Assembly: GCA_947471745.1 (NCBI GenBank)
Contig: CANJKZ010000768.1
Location: 1,007,501-1,071,500, forward strand
DNA from: Closterium sp. Naga37s-1
Lineage: Eukaryota; Streptophyta; Zygnematophyceae; Desmidiales; Closteriaceae
Length of the DNA stretch: 64,000 nt
Reading direction: 5' to 3'
A model generated the notes under the pieces. The model saw only the letters and a list, made by a program, of their open reading frames with translations, was not told the origin of the DNA and did not search any database. Below, in pieces: positions 23,201 through 34,617 of the stretch (its first letter is position 1; each line of letters opens with the position of its first letter). Both the position numbers and the translations under genes were made by a program.

Positions 23201-23773
23201 CAAAAATGCCAGATAGACCCCCCCAACCCCACCCCGCTCCCTCCCGCCTTCACCCTATTCCACCCCTAGTAGTTCGGTTCCGCAACCACCTCCGCCTTCT
23301 CGTCAATTTCGAGGTCATCTGCCTTGCACCCTGTAACCGCAGTCTGCAGTGAGACCGTCGTTCGTATGCTTCGCCGATTTCGCTAAGGTCCTCTTCACCT
23401 TCCCCTGTGGGCGGAGGCGGTTGTGGTTGCGGAAGCCTGGCGAAAGGTTTGTGGGAAGAAGAGCAAGCCCATCCTCCTTGTGCTGCGCGCGGGTTCACTT
23501 GATTGATTCCCCTTGCGCTTGCTTTTCCCACCACCCCACTCTCCCATCCCATCCATTGCAGGGGAGAGATCACAGAGGGAGAGGAGCTTTGTGATCGAGA
23601 TTCAGAGAAGACTTAGCACTACATCGCGGAAATGTCTGTCGCCCAAAATTGGCCTCCGTGGGTTTTTCTACGGAAAACTCTACATAAAGTCACCAAACCC
23701 ACCATATTTGTCCCACCAATTTTGTGACTGAAGGGGGGAGAAGCGTCCCATCCCCGCCTACTCTTTCACGTGC
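20221..23773. other. No gene recognised; low-copy DNA with one inverted-repeat patch
   Basis: Short frames occur on both strands without recognisable domains. The minus-strand frame at 20146-20556 is the longest, but its 3' part is the wrong phase of the USP relic. A weak exon-like block at 21865-21935 follows a good acceptor and reads AIERLLWRTASALKFDSPDEAGD; no upstream exon joins to it convincingly. Near 23638-23725 AAAATTGG...GTGGGTTT faces AAACCCAC...CCAATTTT, an imperfect inverted repeat that could mark the end of the neighbouring transposon. Confidence 0.4.
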
Positions 23774-26208
23774 TCATGTAATGGCCCCATCTCCTCTCTG
23801 TGGTGGGGTCTGCTCACCTCGCGCAATGCCGTGACGTACTGTCGCCCCCCCCCCCGCCAGAGCGGCCACCTCTCGAGTGATCTCTAGCTGCACCTCTTCT
23901 TCCACGATGCGCCGTGGGATGTCCTTGCAGTTGCTGCCCCGGACCGGGACCTTCACCGTTCCCTTGTGCGTGTGCTCCGATAGGTTTGTGGAGTACTCCC
24001 ACGGCATCCCATGGAGGGGAATGGCATCAATGAGGTGCACAATCTGGTGCACCTTCGGGAAGTTCCACGAGGACTTTTGATCCGGAAAAGCATCCCCTAT
24101 AGCGTCCATCATCCTGCACGCAGAACCGGTCCGCACGCAGCCAACCACCCCCATTAGACTCGCGCATGCCATGCCGCATGCGGAAGGTTCATCATGCTCC
24201 CTACCCCACCTCCATACCTCGCTTTCACCATCCCCAACCGTGAACAAAACCAACCATGTCATCCTCCCCCGACAGCACCACCCCCCTGGCCCCCCCTTCA
24301 CCCCTTCCCGAACACCCCCCCCCCCAACACTCACGCGTATGCCGCCGTGCGGACATCACGCAGCGTCTTCTCCGTATGCTTTGGGACGCCAACCAGTGCC
24401 TTGTAGAACATTGCGTACTTTCGGAACGCCCGTACCTCCTTCGTCCGCTGCTCCACCTCCGCCGGCTTGTCACGCCACACAGGCGGGATGGAGAGACACT
24501 CGGCTGAAAACAATCCCTGTGTCGCCGTGCACCATCCACCTCATGGTTCATTCGCGGCGTCCCCGACTACACCTACACCACACCACTGTTCTTCCATGAA
24601 CCATCTTCCCAACTTACATGGACGGGGTGTGTGGACCACCGGCGCATAATTTTGCCCGCCTCGTCGCTGGAGGGCGCATTCAAAATAGCCTCCACCGTGC
24701 GCCGGTGCAGCCCGGGAGTGCGCACCGTCGTCTCCGTCTTCAGCTCAGACAGATGCACCCTCTTGATATAGCACGAGCTGCACGGCCTGTGTGACCTCTG
24801 CTGCATCGTCGCAGTGGACCGCGACGACTCTGGGTAGTCCCCAACCTCCGCGAACAAGCAAGGGTACGCCTTCACCACCTTTCCCGAGGCATCCGTCACG
24901 TAGATGAACTTGAGTTCCGCCCTGCACACGACATGCCCATCGACACACTGTCAGTCACAACCAGTTCCCCACCATCCGTCCATGGACGCATTCACGACAC
25001 TCACCCTCTGTGCTCTCTCAGAAGTGGCTCGAAAATCACGGCCATGGCCTCCTGGAACACCCGCGTCTTCTCGGTAGAGGTCGCCCACTCTGGAGGGAAC
25101 GGGAGCACCCCTGCGAGCACGTGTCCTGGTTCAAGCCGTCTCAGCCGCTCCGGAATGTTGAAGAGGCTTATGAGGACCGGCCACGCTTGGAGCCTGCCGT
25201 TCGACGAAGCATGCGTGCTGTCGCTGTACACGATAACGCCCAGAATAATCCCCTTCTGGCTCGGTCGCGCCGCCTGCACAAGGAACGCCCTCATCAGCCG
25301 TCACCACCAGTGCGCTGATGCTCTATCCGACATACCTCGCGCAACCGTGTCACAGGAAACCATCGCAACTCGTAAGCGGCATCGGACCAACTCACATGCG
25401 CCTTCTCCATCCAAACGCCCGTGTCAGGTGTGCTGAAATGCCGCTTCCCATCGCTATCCTCCTCGTCTGTCCGAGGCTCTGTCACGAAACCGTCCGTGTG
25501 TATGAAAGTCCGCACCAGCTTCTGCACCAACTGTGACGAGTGACATGGCAACCATACACTCGGTTACATCGCTATGCACGCAGCTCAGCCACGGGGACTG
25601 TCGCTGATACAACAACTTCGTCCTGTCTACCGCTCACCATCTCAGTGTTCCGGTAGTGCAGCGGCAGCCTCGCCATCTTTCCCCCAGAACCATAACACTT
25701 TATCTCTGTTTTCAACCACGGCACGAGGTCGGGAGGCGCCATTGCTTTTCCAAACCGCCTCACGTCCACGTAGTTCAGCCATCTCCTGACGCCACCTTTG
25801 ATTGCTGAAAATGGTCAGCAGGCGGTTCATCTCGCGTCTAGAAAGGTCCGCGTCCCTGAAGAAGATGTACATCTCAGTCAGCATGTCAAACCCTTCATCG
25901 TCGCTGCTTACGTCGCTCTCCGCGTCGTCCGCGACCGGTTCGGATGCTCCTCTCCGCTCTTCCTCTTCGTCATGCTCTTCCATTCCATGGCTCGCATCCG
26001 CGACCGTGTCGGTTTGTCGGCTCTGAACAGGGGACGGCGCGGGAGCGCCCCGCATTGCATGCATAGCCTCCCTGTACGCCTCTACCAGCCGCTCCGCCCT
26101 TGCTTGGTGGATTTTCCGTCGGCATTGCTTGTTGCCTGCTAGGTGTGACTGCAGCGTGTTGTCGTCAACGTGTTCTACGCCGCAGGCGTCGCACGCGTTG
26201 CCTAACAT
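23774..26208 (-). CDS. Plavaka-like transposase, six exons
   Basis: A predicted transposase for the surrounding element. Exons (minus): 26208-25638, 25530-25396, 25273-25005, 24921-24618, 24516-24335, 24113-23774; from 25638 on, all GT-AG joins keep frame. Residues about 5-28 form a C-x2-C-x12-H-x6-C finger (CDACGVEHVDDNTLQSH...C). Later landmarks are LHYRNTEM, then ILGVIVYSDSTHASSNG, NIPERLRR and VLAGVLPFPP in exon 3, which is the Plavaka signature core. Exon 4 has FAEVGDYPESS and CSSC; the last exon has KVHQIVHLIDAIPLHG and NLSEHTHKG. Inside exon 1, near 25795, the finger frame (ending SNQRW) must shift +1 to reach the frame that encodes LNYVDVRRFGKAM. That is a one-base lesion or a recoding site. 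ATG 26208 is the first in frame after a GTG. Confidence 0.72.
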
Positions 26209-26814
26209 AGCCGCAGGCGAGGGTGAAACCCTAATTTGTTTGTTCCTCCCAGTATTGTTAGACACAACATGTCGTACGGATCAGCCATCGTGACGTCATG
26301 CCAGTACACGGATTCAACCCTGACACATCAGCTCCTATATCTGTTCGACCCATGTAGTGCACGGGGTGAACCAGCCATCCCACGTGGCACTTCAACACGC
26401 AAGTGAGCCGCGACACCAGTATGTGATGCGATGGCTTCTGTTATATGATAACGCCACATTCGCCGAGTCCAGCGACAGTGGTTGTGCTCATGTTGCGAAC
26501 CATTGGGCGAAAAGGTTGTTGCAACAATACGCTTGTACGTACGCCAATAAATGCGCGTTTCCAGCAAACCCAGTAGCGTAACAGTATAATGAGTTCACGC
26601 ACTGTATAACATTCGAACCACTACGTGTAACCACAGCTTACACTACGCTCAATCCCACAACGTTTTACAACTGGGCCATTAAAAAGACACTTTTTTACCG
26701 AATACTAACAAATAAACACATACCACTCTATGTCAATACACAAGCTTCCTTACACCCTTTACCACCCGCACAAACCATCTTCCGTTGACCTCTAGAGTGT
26801 TGCAACCACTGCGC
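26209..26814. other. Gap between the transposase and the zinc-finger paralogue
   Basis: About 600 bases with no convincing frame. It presumably holds the promoter of the transposase gene and the 3' end of the upstream minus-strand gene. Confidence 0.4.
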
Positions 26815-27349
26815 TCAGACCAGGTATGGGACGTTCCACTCCGCCGGCCCCTCCTCTGCATGCGTCTTCTCATGTGCCGCACGATGCACTGCGTTCCACG
26901 GCGGCCAGAGCGCGGACACACCAGCCATGGTGTCAAAATCAACCGTCATAGTTGAAATCGCTCATCGAGAAGCGGGGGTTGGTTATCATGACCACCAGCC
27001 TATCAACGTCGCGACAGCGCAACCCGTGGGCAGAGAATAGCCGCAACAGCCTCCGAAGATCATCACCATATCTAAAAGCGCCCTCGAGTGGTACCGAATC
27101 GTCGTCGGAGTGCGTTACATCCATTTGGCGGCCTGTGCTGCGTCCCACATGTTGTCGCATGCGCACTCGCTGCGTCACACTTGGAGGCGGCGGACTCTTG
27201 GCCATACAGCGTGCGTTATACCTCCTGTGTGTCCGCAACGCGGTGTTGTCTACGAACCACCCTCCGCACACTTCGCAATCATGCGGTGCCCTGTCCTTGT
27301 CTAGAGCTCCAGGTGACAGGCAGCATGGCTTATGGTTTCCAACGTCCAT
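26815..27349 (-). CDS. Zinc-finger protein paralogous to the transposase N-terminus
   Basis: The frame from ATG 27349 (MDVGNHKPCC) to the TGA at 26939-26941 gives about 136 residues. It holds a finger, CEVCGGWFVDNTALRTH...C, with exactly the C-x2-C-x12-H-x6-C spacing of the transposase finger. The same kind of segment follows (LLRLFSAHGLRCRDVDRLVVMITNPRF against DADLSRREMNRLLTIFSNQRW). Beyond the TGA the +1 frame stays open to 26815-26817 (FDTMAGVSALWPPWNAVHR...). That aligns with the transposase segment reached by its own +1 shift. The downstream catalytic exons are absent. It may be a DNA-binding accessory protein or a truncated copy. Confidence 0.5.
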
Positions 27350-27850
27350 ACGGGTAATCGCTGGTGCGCAGCGAACGTAGGTCACACCCGGTAGCAGGAC
27401 ACGGCCTCAATGGATTTTACCGTGAAGGGCAACACAGTAGCTATGTTAATCCTTCCGTCCAGGGTTTCGGTGCTATGGTTTACACAACAACTGTTGACGA
27501 CCTGGCGTACCCGTTATACAGAATCTAATTGCAAAATGCTCGAAATCAGTTCGCTCTGTATTAGGGGTTTTACAAAATACACCACTCTCCTCACCTGCCA
27601 CTTTCTACAACCCGTTTCCAACATGTGGCCGAAGAGATGCCAGTTGTGCACTACAACACCTCATCCAACCTCTTGTTGCCGGTAAGTAGCCTCTCCAATC
27701 GTAGCCCTCCATGTGGGACACTAACGTTGCATTGTGTCCTTCGCGTGTACACCGTGCGGATTGCGTCTGTGAGATGCTCAATTAGGACAGTCCTTGCACT
27801 CGCACACGGGTAAAGCTTCCCCATAGGACGCGAGCGTCATATAGCCGCAC

Positions 27851-29145
27851 ATGGATGATCGTCACCAAGCAATTGTCCAAGCCATGGCAGGTCTTGTGCA
27901 GCTCCTGGAGTCGCTACGCGCTCACCCGGATGACGTGTTCTGCTTCGTCGAGACGCCGCTCCTCGCGACCACCTTGCCATTCACGTATAATGTGGAGCCT
28001 GACACACGTTACCGACCGCAGTGCGAACTTCGCGTTTGCCTGCTGTTTAACGCTACAGGGTCATCGTCGCAGCCGCCAATTGTCGTGACGCGTCGTGCTC
28101 GTGGCCGCCCGTACCGCCCGGTCTTCCCGTCCGGCAAGCCTGTGCATCTGCGTCAGACGAGATCTGGGGAACTCACGGCCGAGGTGCGTGCGCTCGCTGC
28201 TTTTGTACTGTGATCCTGCTCTGCAACTAATCACACGTGGTCCTCGTCTTGTTTGTGTTCCCCGCTGTCACGCAGTGCTTCACCGAGTACATTGACACCT
28301 TCGATTTGGATCGCTTCAGCCACAACAAGTCCGCCATTGTCCTCGTGGCGAGCGCAGCACACGTGTCCCTGGACCCGGCATGTGACGAGAGCACGATGTG
28401 CGGGTTTCGTGTGCAGCAGCTCACGTCTACGAAGATAATTCATCTCGCTGGTGTCGTCTCGACGTACAACCTTCCGTGGTTCAACGGGGTGGTCGAGATG
28501 TTCAAGACGATTTTCCGGTCCCGCTACATCGACTTCATCCTAAGGGACGCGGCGTGGCTGTCTAAGGGCGCAATGCCCATCATAGTCTTCGAGAACGTAC
28601 TGCTACGGGTGGGGTCTGCTAGCGAATGCACTCCTTGCAGGGCTGTCCACCTCTCTTGGGCAAGGGTTGGGATGTTGCCCATGGCGTGGAGGTCGCTTCT
28701 CCATCTGACGGATTATCCCGCAGCATGTCTCACCGTGGAGCCACTAATAACCCAACTCGTCCGTCTGCAGCTAATGATAAACAAGTTCACGAAGGGCGAC
28801 GCTGGCATGATGCAAGCCGCCGAATACACGGCGTGCGACAACCGCATTCTCGCAATCATCGGCCGGGACGCTCCCGTCGCAGATGTCGGAGCGGTGGAGA
28901 TTACCGCTCCGTTGATTATGCCAGCTGGGCCGAGACTGCACGACCCTCGTAGTCGCCGCAGAGTAGTGCGCGCCGTGACTAAAACGTACATACGAACCGC
29001 GGCTGAACTGGGCATTCTTCCACGGGAGTTTCCCGAGCGCACTGGTCTGTGTAACGACGACGTCATCGACCGGCTCCGTCGCACTCCTACTAAGCGGCCT
29101 CGTATGAGCGGTGCGCGCCTGGGTATAGCGACAGCAATGGCTTAG
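27851..29145 (+). CDS. Pogo/Tigger-type DDE-fold protein lacking all three catalytic acids
   Basis: Two exons, 27851-28183 and 28276-29145, joined GT-AG in frame, give about 400 residues. The order of landmarks follows the pogo/Tigger DDE_1 core: ETPLLATTLPF (family: DETG), VCLLFNATGSSSQPPIVV (family: CANATG...PLVV), TAECFTEYIDTFD (family: F.eWl..fD), IVLVASAAHVSL (family: LLLDNAxSH), LPWFNGVVEMFK (family: QPxDQGVIxxFK). At the three acidic positions this protein has Val, Ala and Phe. It also lacks a visible N-terminal helix-turn-helix; an upstream exon ending near 27682 is possible. The frame is otherwise intact with a long Arg-rich tail. It could be a DNA-binding or assembly factor of the transposon. 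The family call rests on motif order by eye. Confidence 0.6.
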
Positions 29146-29832
29146 AGGGAGCTACGTTGCGATGCAACAGCTCTCCTCTCGCTTCATCCGTCAGTGGCAA
29201 CAGCTGTTAGGGGTGATTGTGTCTGGATGGTTCTGTAGTTGGCATGTCAAAACAGTGCGTTCTTTAATACACTATGTTACGAAGTAATCTTGCTTACATA
29301 AACCGTGAACGCAACATTGTCATGCGCGACACTATAGGCAAGTGCAAACGGGATGCATCACAGCGCATGCACATGTGGCATCATCCTGACTTGCCTACAC
29401 ATCAACACCGTAACAGTACTTTCACAGTTCTGCAACATTGTGATTTCTTCGCGATACTACCTGACTCTTTATGTGGGTACATAACGGTCGCTCAACCGTT
29501 TGTGTTCAGATTTGTACCACAACCCACGTAAGTGTAGTCGAGCGTGACGAGTGGTTGTGCACTGTTTTGTACGCCTTACAAAGTGGCATCCTTTCCAGCA
29601 GTTGCTACACCTGCATGGGTCCGATCTGGAGTCTTCTCTTTTGGCGCGCTCTCCTATATTCTGGACGCGTGGCAACCTCTCCTGTCTAGTCAACCAGACC
29701 TAATCCGCACCTACGCCCTCAACAGATTCACTTCCTCCCGCACATCACGAGCTTGTGCAGATCCTTCTGTCCAGCGCAGCGGTGGGCCAGGCAGTAGAAG
29801 GTGAGCACTAACGCCCATGCGGAGCATTACAG
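29146..29832. other. Region before the C48-AP2 gene, possible first exon
   Basis: Between two plus-strand genes. An exon-like block at about 29606-29800 has a good acceptor and donor, but no phase joins it cleanly to the exon at 29833. The N-terminus of the next gene is therefore unresolved. Confidence 0.35.
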
Positions 29833-32073
29833 ACGTACAAAGCAGTTCAACTCGTGCCATCTCTTGAGACAGACGAGCCGGACGACTTGGTTAGAAGGCT
29901 GCAGTTTCCGGAACACCAGAAGGCCTTCCAGACGTTGGCCCTATATGGACCTCACGGGCAGGGGTGCCAGGTGACCGCACAGGATGCGCTTACTATGGCC
30001 GACGGCCAGTATCTTGCGGACAGCGTCGTTGATTTCCACAACATGTGAGTGTCGTCTCACTTGGATCAAGCGAGCATATATCCGCTCATGGCTGTGTATC
30101 TTAACCCATCATAGCACCTTTTCCTTGTGCGTGTGTAGACTACTGAACATCCGACACCCGGTTCTGCCGGATGGCAAGACATGGTTTCCTATGGACACCA
30201 AAGCCTACGTCTACGCGACGCAGTTGGACAAGGCGTTGCCGATGGGAAGATCCCCGTGTATTTTCGATCTCGACTACCTTGCCATACCGGTTATAGCAAG
30301 GTGGGCCGTGACAAAGATCACGCGTCGTGTCCACCATGTGCACCTAGGTCTGAACGCCGTGTTGATGGTTTAACGAAGAGTGGTAACCTGTGTGTGTTCG
30401 TACAGGAGGCACTACTCTCTGGATATTTCGGTGAATCTGCGGGCTATGACACGGCGGATGTCATCTGAGGGGGACGGCGATCCTCTCTACCTCGTCCACT
30501 ATGACAGCGAGGGGCTGCACACAAGGACGCCTGAGATCATAGAGGGTGTCAAGAAGTAAGTCCCCGACTCAGCGTGATAATGGCCGTTGCGGTACCATTC
30601 AGCGGGACCTTCCTCTGATCCGTGATCCGATGGTGTCGCAGGATGTTGTTTCTACTTCACAAGGCTCGTCGCCCGCTCGGCGACCATCAGTACGCTGCAA
30701 AGGCCTTGAAGGACGCCGTGCGCATAGTCATTCAGGTATGGTCCGCGCGGCGATCATACCGTTTCACTGCATTGATTGCGGACCGAGTATGCGGGGCTCG
30801 TCGACTGAAGCATTGGTGCAATCGTCTGTATGTATTGCAGAAGGAGGTGATCCCGCAACAGGGTAACGATACCGACTGCGGCGTGTTCGTTTGTATGTAC
30901 CTGAAGGGGCTAGTCAACACTGGATTCAAGACGGTCTTTACTTGGGTGTCATGCAACGGCGTCACATCGCGCACGTACAGGAGAGGCATGCGCGGGGATG
31001 TGTGCAGTCATGCCGTGGGGGAGCTTTTTGTGCAGCTGTACATGGAGGAAGTGGAGGTGCCGCCCCAGCCCATTGCGCGTGTAGACGACGACGGCTGCAT
31101 GCTGTTTCCATCGGAGGACGAGGTCAGAACGGAGCTGGCGAAGCTATCCCGCGATAGGAACAGCATGGAGGTGGATGGGGTCCTTCTGGCATCCGCCGTG
31201 ATGAGTATCGCATCCGCGCTTGGGTTCACCCAGGATCAGCTGGAAGCCGCGTGTGCCCATGAGTTGGGTACGCATGGGACGCGACTCCTCAGGCGGTCAA
31301 GCACTGTCAACAGGCAGCGGGAGCGTGAGGCGGCATCGAGGTCGCTGACCAGACTCCTACACAACTCCCCCGCACCACTACCTCACTCCGGGTTTACCAG
31401 CGTCAATTTCCCGACTACAGAGGGAGCTACAGACGATCATAAAAGGGGCAACGTCTCTAACACTGCCAATCCGAAGACACCAGACGCCACGCCCGTGAAG
31501 TGTCATGGCGCCGGCGGACGCATGCCAATGACGAGGGCCACCAAGGTGAAGGCAAGCGGGACAGGGGGGGTGGTGAAACGTGGTGGAACGAGCGAGTACA
31601 CCGGGGTATGGTTCGATCACCGAGTGCGAAAGTGGTGCGTCAAAATCATTGCAGACCCGTCTACTGGGAAGCAGGTACGCCTGGGAGCGTACATGAAGGA
31701 GGAGGACGCGGCGTACGCGTACGCCGCTGGTGCGTTTGTGATCAGGCAGAAGGACCACTTCCCTAAGGTGATGTCATTGTCAGATGCGGAGATGGCTGCA
31801 CTGGAGGGGGCCATCGTGGATGACGTGAGGCATCTTGTACAGAAGCGCCAATGGTACAGATGGAGGGAGTGGCGTAAAGCCATGGACGACATTGGTGTAC
31901 TGCCAGGAACACCCTTCAAGCCGGAGCCAGGTGCGGAGTCGCCTCCACCGAAAGCAGAGGCAGCTGATAGCGATATACGAGATGCTGAAGCAGATGAGGA
32001 TCTGGTGAGCGAGGATGACAATGGGGAGCATGACAGTGATGGGGGTATTGCGTGCACGCAGGCGCAGGGATAG
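29833..32073 (+). CDS. C48 (Ulp1-like) cysteine protease fused to an AP2/ERF domain
   Basis: Exons 29833-30044, 30139-30300, 30406-30555, 30642-30735 and 30841-32073 join in frame. Protease core: VTAQDALTMADGQYLADSVVDF (family: L...wLnD..I), LAIPVIARRHYSLDISVN with the catalytic His, PLYLVHYDSEGLHT with the Asp, and QQGNDTDCGVFVCMYLKG with Gln and the nucleophilic Cys. All catalytic residues are present. A hydrophilic linker follows. Near 31590-31755 comes SEYTGVWFDHRVRKWCVKI, then GKQVRLGAYMKEEDAAYAYAAGAF, matching the AP2 pattern YxGVxxxxxxxKWxAxI...LGxFxxEEEAAxAYxxAA. The tail is acidic. C48 enzymes act on SUMO-type conjugates; AP2 binds DNA in plants and occurs in some homing endonucleases. 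The fusion is in one exon, so it is not a splicing guess. The N-terminus is unresolved. Confidence 0.78.
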
Positions 32074-32601
32074 CGTGTGGGCAATGGAGGTATCATGAGA
32101 CAGAAGGGAGGAGTTGCACTGAGTACAGACATGATTAATGACAATTGTCAGTTGTAGTTGTTGTTCGGTGCGATGGACGCTGAGGCTGTGTGTGGGAATG
32201 AACATCCGTAATAAATGGTTTGTAACTTGCGTGTTGAAGACATAGAATGAATGTACACTGAGTAAAATGTTAATGAAGGAGAGACTGTGCGTAACTGTTA
32301 CAAGACATTTGTGTGACCAAGAACGACGCGCAGTAGTGTGAAGACACAAAACACGCTGGCATTTGCAGGCTGGTGCGCGAGTGGACACAATTGAGTGCAT
32401 GCTGGAAAGAGATGGGTAAGGTCGCCAGTGCAAGCCGTGCTGGCGAACGAGGATAGGGCAACAGATTCCCAAGTGAGTAGGTGCCTTCCACGTCAAACAA
32501 AGCCATCCTCGGACGCTAGTGTTGGAAGAGGGGAGGTTTGTGCACAAAATGTGAGCTTGTGCACCATTGTGCACATCGTCTGTCTAGTTGCCGCTGGCAA
32601 C
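32074..32601. other. Intergenic gap in the transposon
   Basis: About 530 bases without a supported gene. It contains the 3' end of the protease-AP2 gene and the presumed promoter of the next gene. Confidence 0.45.
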
Positions 32602-34617
32602 ATGGACAGTGGCAATGAGAGCGGAAGAGCGTCCAGGGACGGAAAACGTCAGCGTGTGTCCAAGACCCCGTCGCACCTTCAGCACTACGTGCTGCCGGGG
32701 ACATCCAAGCGTCCACCGCTGCCGAAGGCACCGGTTGCTAAGCGCGCGAAAACTGCCGCGAGGCCGGCACCTAGCGTGACTTCGGACAGAGGTATGTGTG
32801 TTGTTTGTATTACTGTCATTGTGTAACAGGTTGCTGTATTGTACATGGCCCGCCCTGACTCTTACTGGGACGGTGTTTGGCAGCGTCCACACCCCCGCCC
32901 GAATCGAGAGATGATCGGGACGGCGAGAGCTCTTCGTCGCGCGAAACGACATCGAATCGCCGCAAGGCTGGGACGGCGAGGTCGCAGGAGGATGCGCGCA
33001 CCGCGCGGACGGGAAAGAGGCGCAGGGCGTCAGGACCGGAAGCCCAGGAAAGCAATGAAGAACAACCTGCGCCGGGCCCGGGCCCCGTGTCGTCGAACGA
33101 CGATCCGAACGAAGCCCTTCCTAGGGTCAATCCGCGCGTCGACGGCGACGAGGAGGCAACTGAGGAGGAAGCCTCCGATTCCGCGCCCGTGACAAGGGCA
33201 GAGATGATTGCGATCCGCAAGATGCAGATGGACACGGCAGCCACAATGGCGCGCCTGGAGACGGCGCTGCTGGCGTCGCTGGCCAACCACCAGGCAAAGA
33301 AGCGCAAACGTGACAACGCAAGAGGCGAGTGCGACAGGGTCAACCCACGTAAGGCTCGGCGCGTTGCGAGTCCCGAGCCGTCTGTGGATGAGGACGAGGT
33401 GGAGGACGAGGTCGGTCGCCACGTCCGCACGTCGAGCTCACCGATCCTGCAGCGTGCGCCGAAGTTTTTGCCCGCGAACAAAGGGTGGAAGGTGGGGTTA
33501 TTGGGTTGCAAACTCGCACTTGGGGGGCGCATTGTCCATTCACGAACGCGCAGTAGGCTCGGCGAATGTGTGATGACGGTGGAACGCAGTGCTCATCTGA
33601 CATGGTTATATATGTGGTTCATGCTCAACGCAGGAAATTTGCGAGCAGCTGCGTGTGCATCTCTTCATCGACGCTCCGGACGCGCTGATGTCGTTCTACC
33701 CCAGTAGCGCGGCGAAGAGTGCCGGGCTGTGCGCGGTTATTGAGCGGCTGACTCCCACCTTTGCAAGCCTCACGATGGCTGCGGATAAAGCGCGACGCGC
33801 AGACCTGAACCGTACGCTGAGCGATTGGAAGACGGCTGCCGCGGGGCGAGTGAGGGACATCGCGCTGCCGAAGCTGGGACTTTTCCGCGACGAGAGGGAC
33901 GCGCGCAGCCCGTGGGCTGCCCCAAAGGCTCGCTCGGCTGCGAGAGTCCAGGAGCGCCTTCTTCTGACGCTCGATGGGGAGGGTAAGGCAGTCACGAGAT
34001 GGTTGGTACGTGCGTGAGTGTTTGCAGTGTAATGACGCCCATATGGCCGGCTGATTGTTGTGCAGACCATTTCGCGATCTCCAAGTGGAGCGAGGACAGG
34101 CGCGGCATGCCCTTTGCGTCGGGCGCCTTTGCTGCATGCGCTCGAGCGGCGTTCAGGCCCAGGATGGTGAACGGCACGCTGACTTTGAAGCTGTATCACA
34201 TGGCGTGGCTCGAACACGTGGTGAGTGTGCACGTTTTGGTGAGACTGCGAGAGGCGTAGTTGTGTTTATCAGTGAGGAGGAGTGCATATCGTGGCCGCTA
34301 ATGCAAGTCTGTGCGTTGGGTGGTTCTCGTATGCGCAGGTGACCGACGCGATCCGCTTCTGGGACACCCGCAAGGGCAAGCTCTCGAACTCTGCGGGTGT
34401 CAACGCGCAGATCGTGGACGGCCTCCGCGAGTGCGCGCTCCTGGACGTCATGGCTGCCATCGAGCAGTATCAGCCGCAGTACGACCCCACGACGTCATCG
34501 TGGGCCTGGGGCCGCCATGGGCTGCGCCTGTCTGCGTGCGGTGTTCAGCGGCAAGAGAGCGCCGGGCAGGCACCCAGCGTGAGCGAAGGCGAAAGGGACA
34601 ACATGTCCCTTACTTGA
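32602..34617 (+). CDS. Unknown 535-aa protein of the transposon, five exons
   Basis: Exons 32602-32791, 32884-33491, 33634-34009, 34066-34220 and 34339-34617 join in frame and total 1608 bases. I do not recognise a family. The N-terminal 200 residues are highly charged with several basic runs (KRQRVSK, KRAKTAA, GKRRRAS, KKRKRD) that look like nuclear localisation signals. They are followed by a helical patch (MIAIRKMQMDTAATMARLET). The C-terminal half is more globular: FAISKWSEDRRGMPFASGAFAACARAAF, then LYHMAWLEHV, VTDAIRFWDTRKGKLSN and LLDVMAAIEQY. It sits next to the protease-AP2 gene in the same direction and may be a DNA-binding or structural partner. The join at 34009/34066 is the least certain. 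Confidence 0.55.

Noticed and set aside
23617..23623. CACTACA as the left terminus of the five-gene transposon
   Set aside because: No matching complement was found near 35.5-36.0 kb, and a seven-base match is expected by chance.
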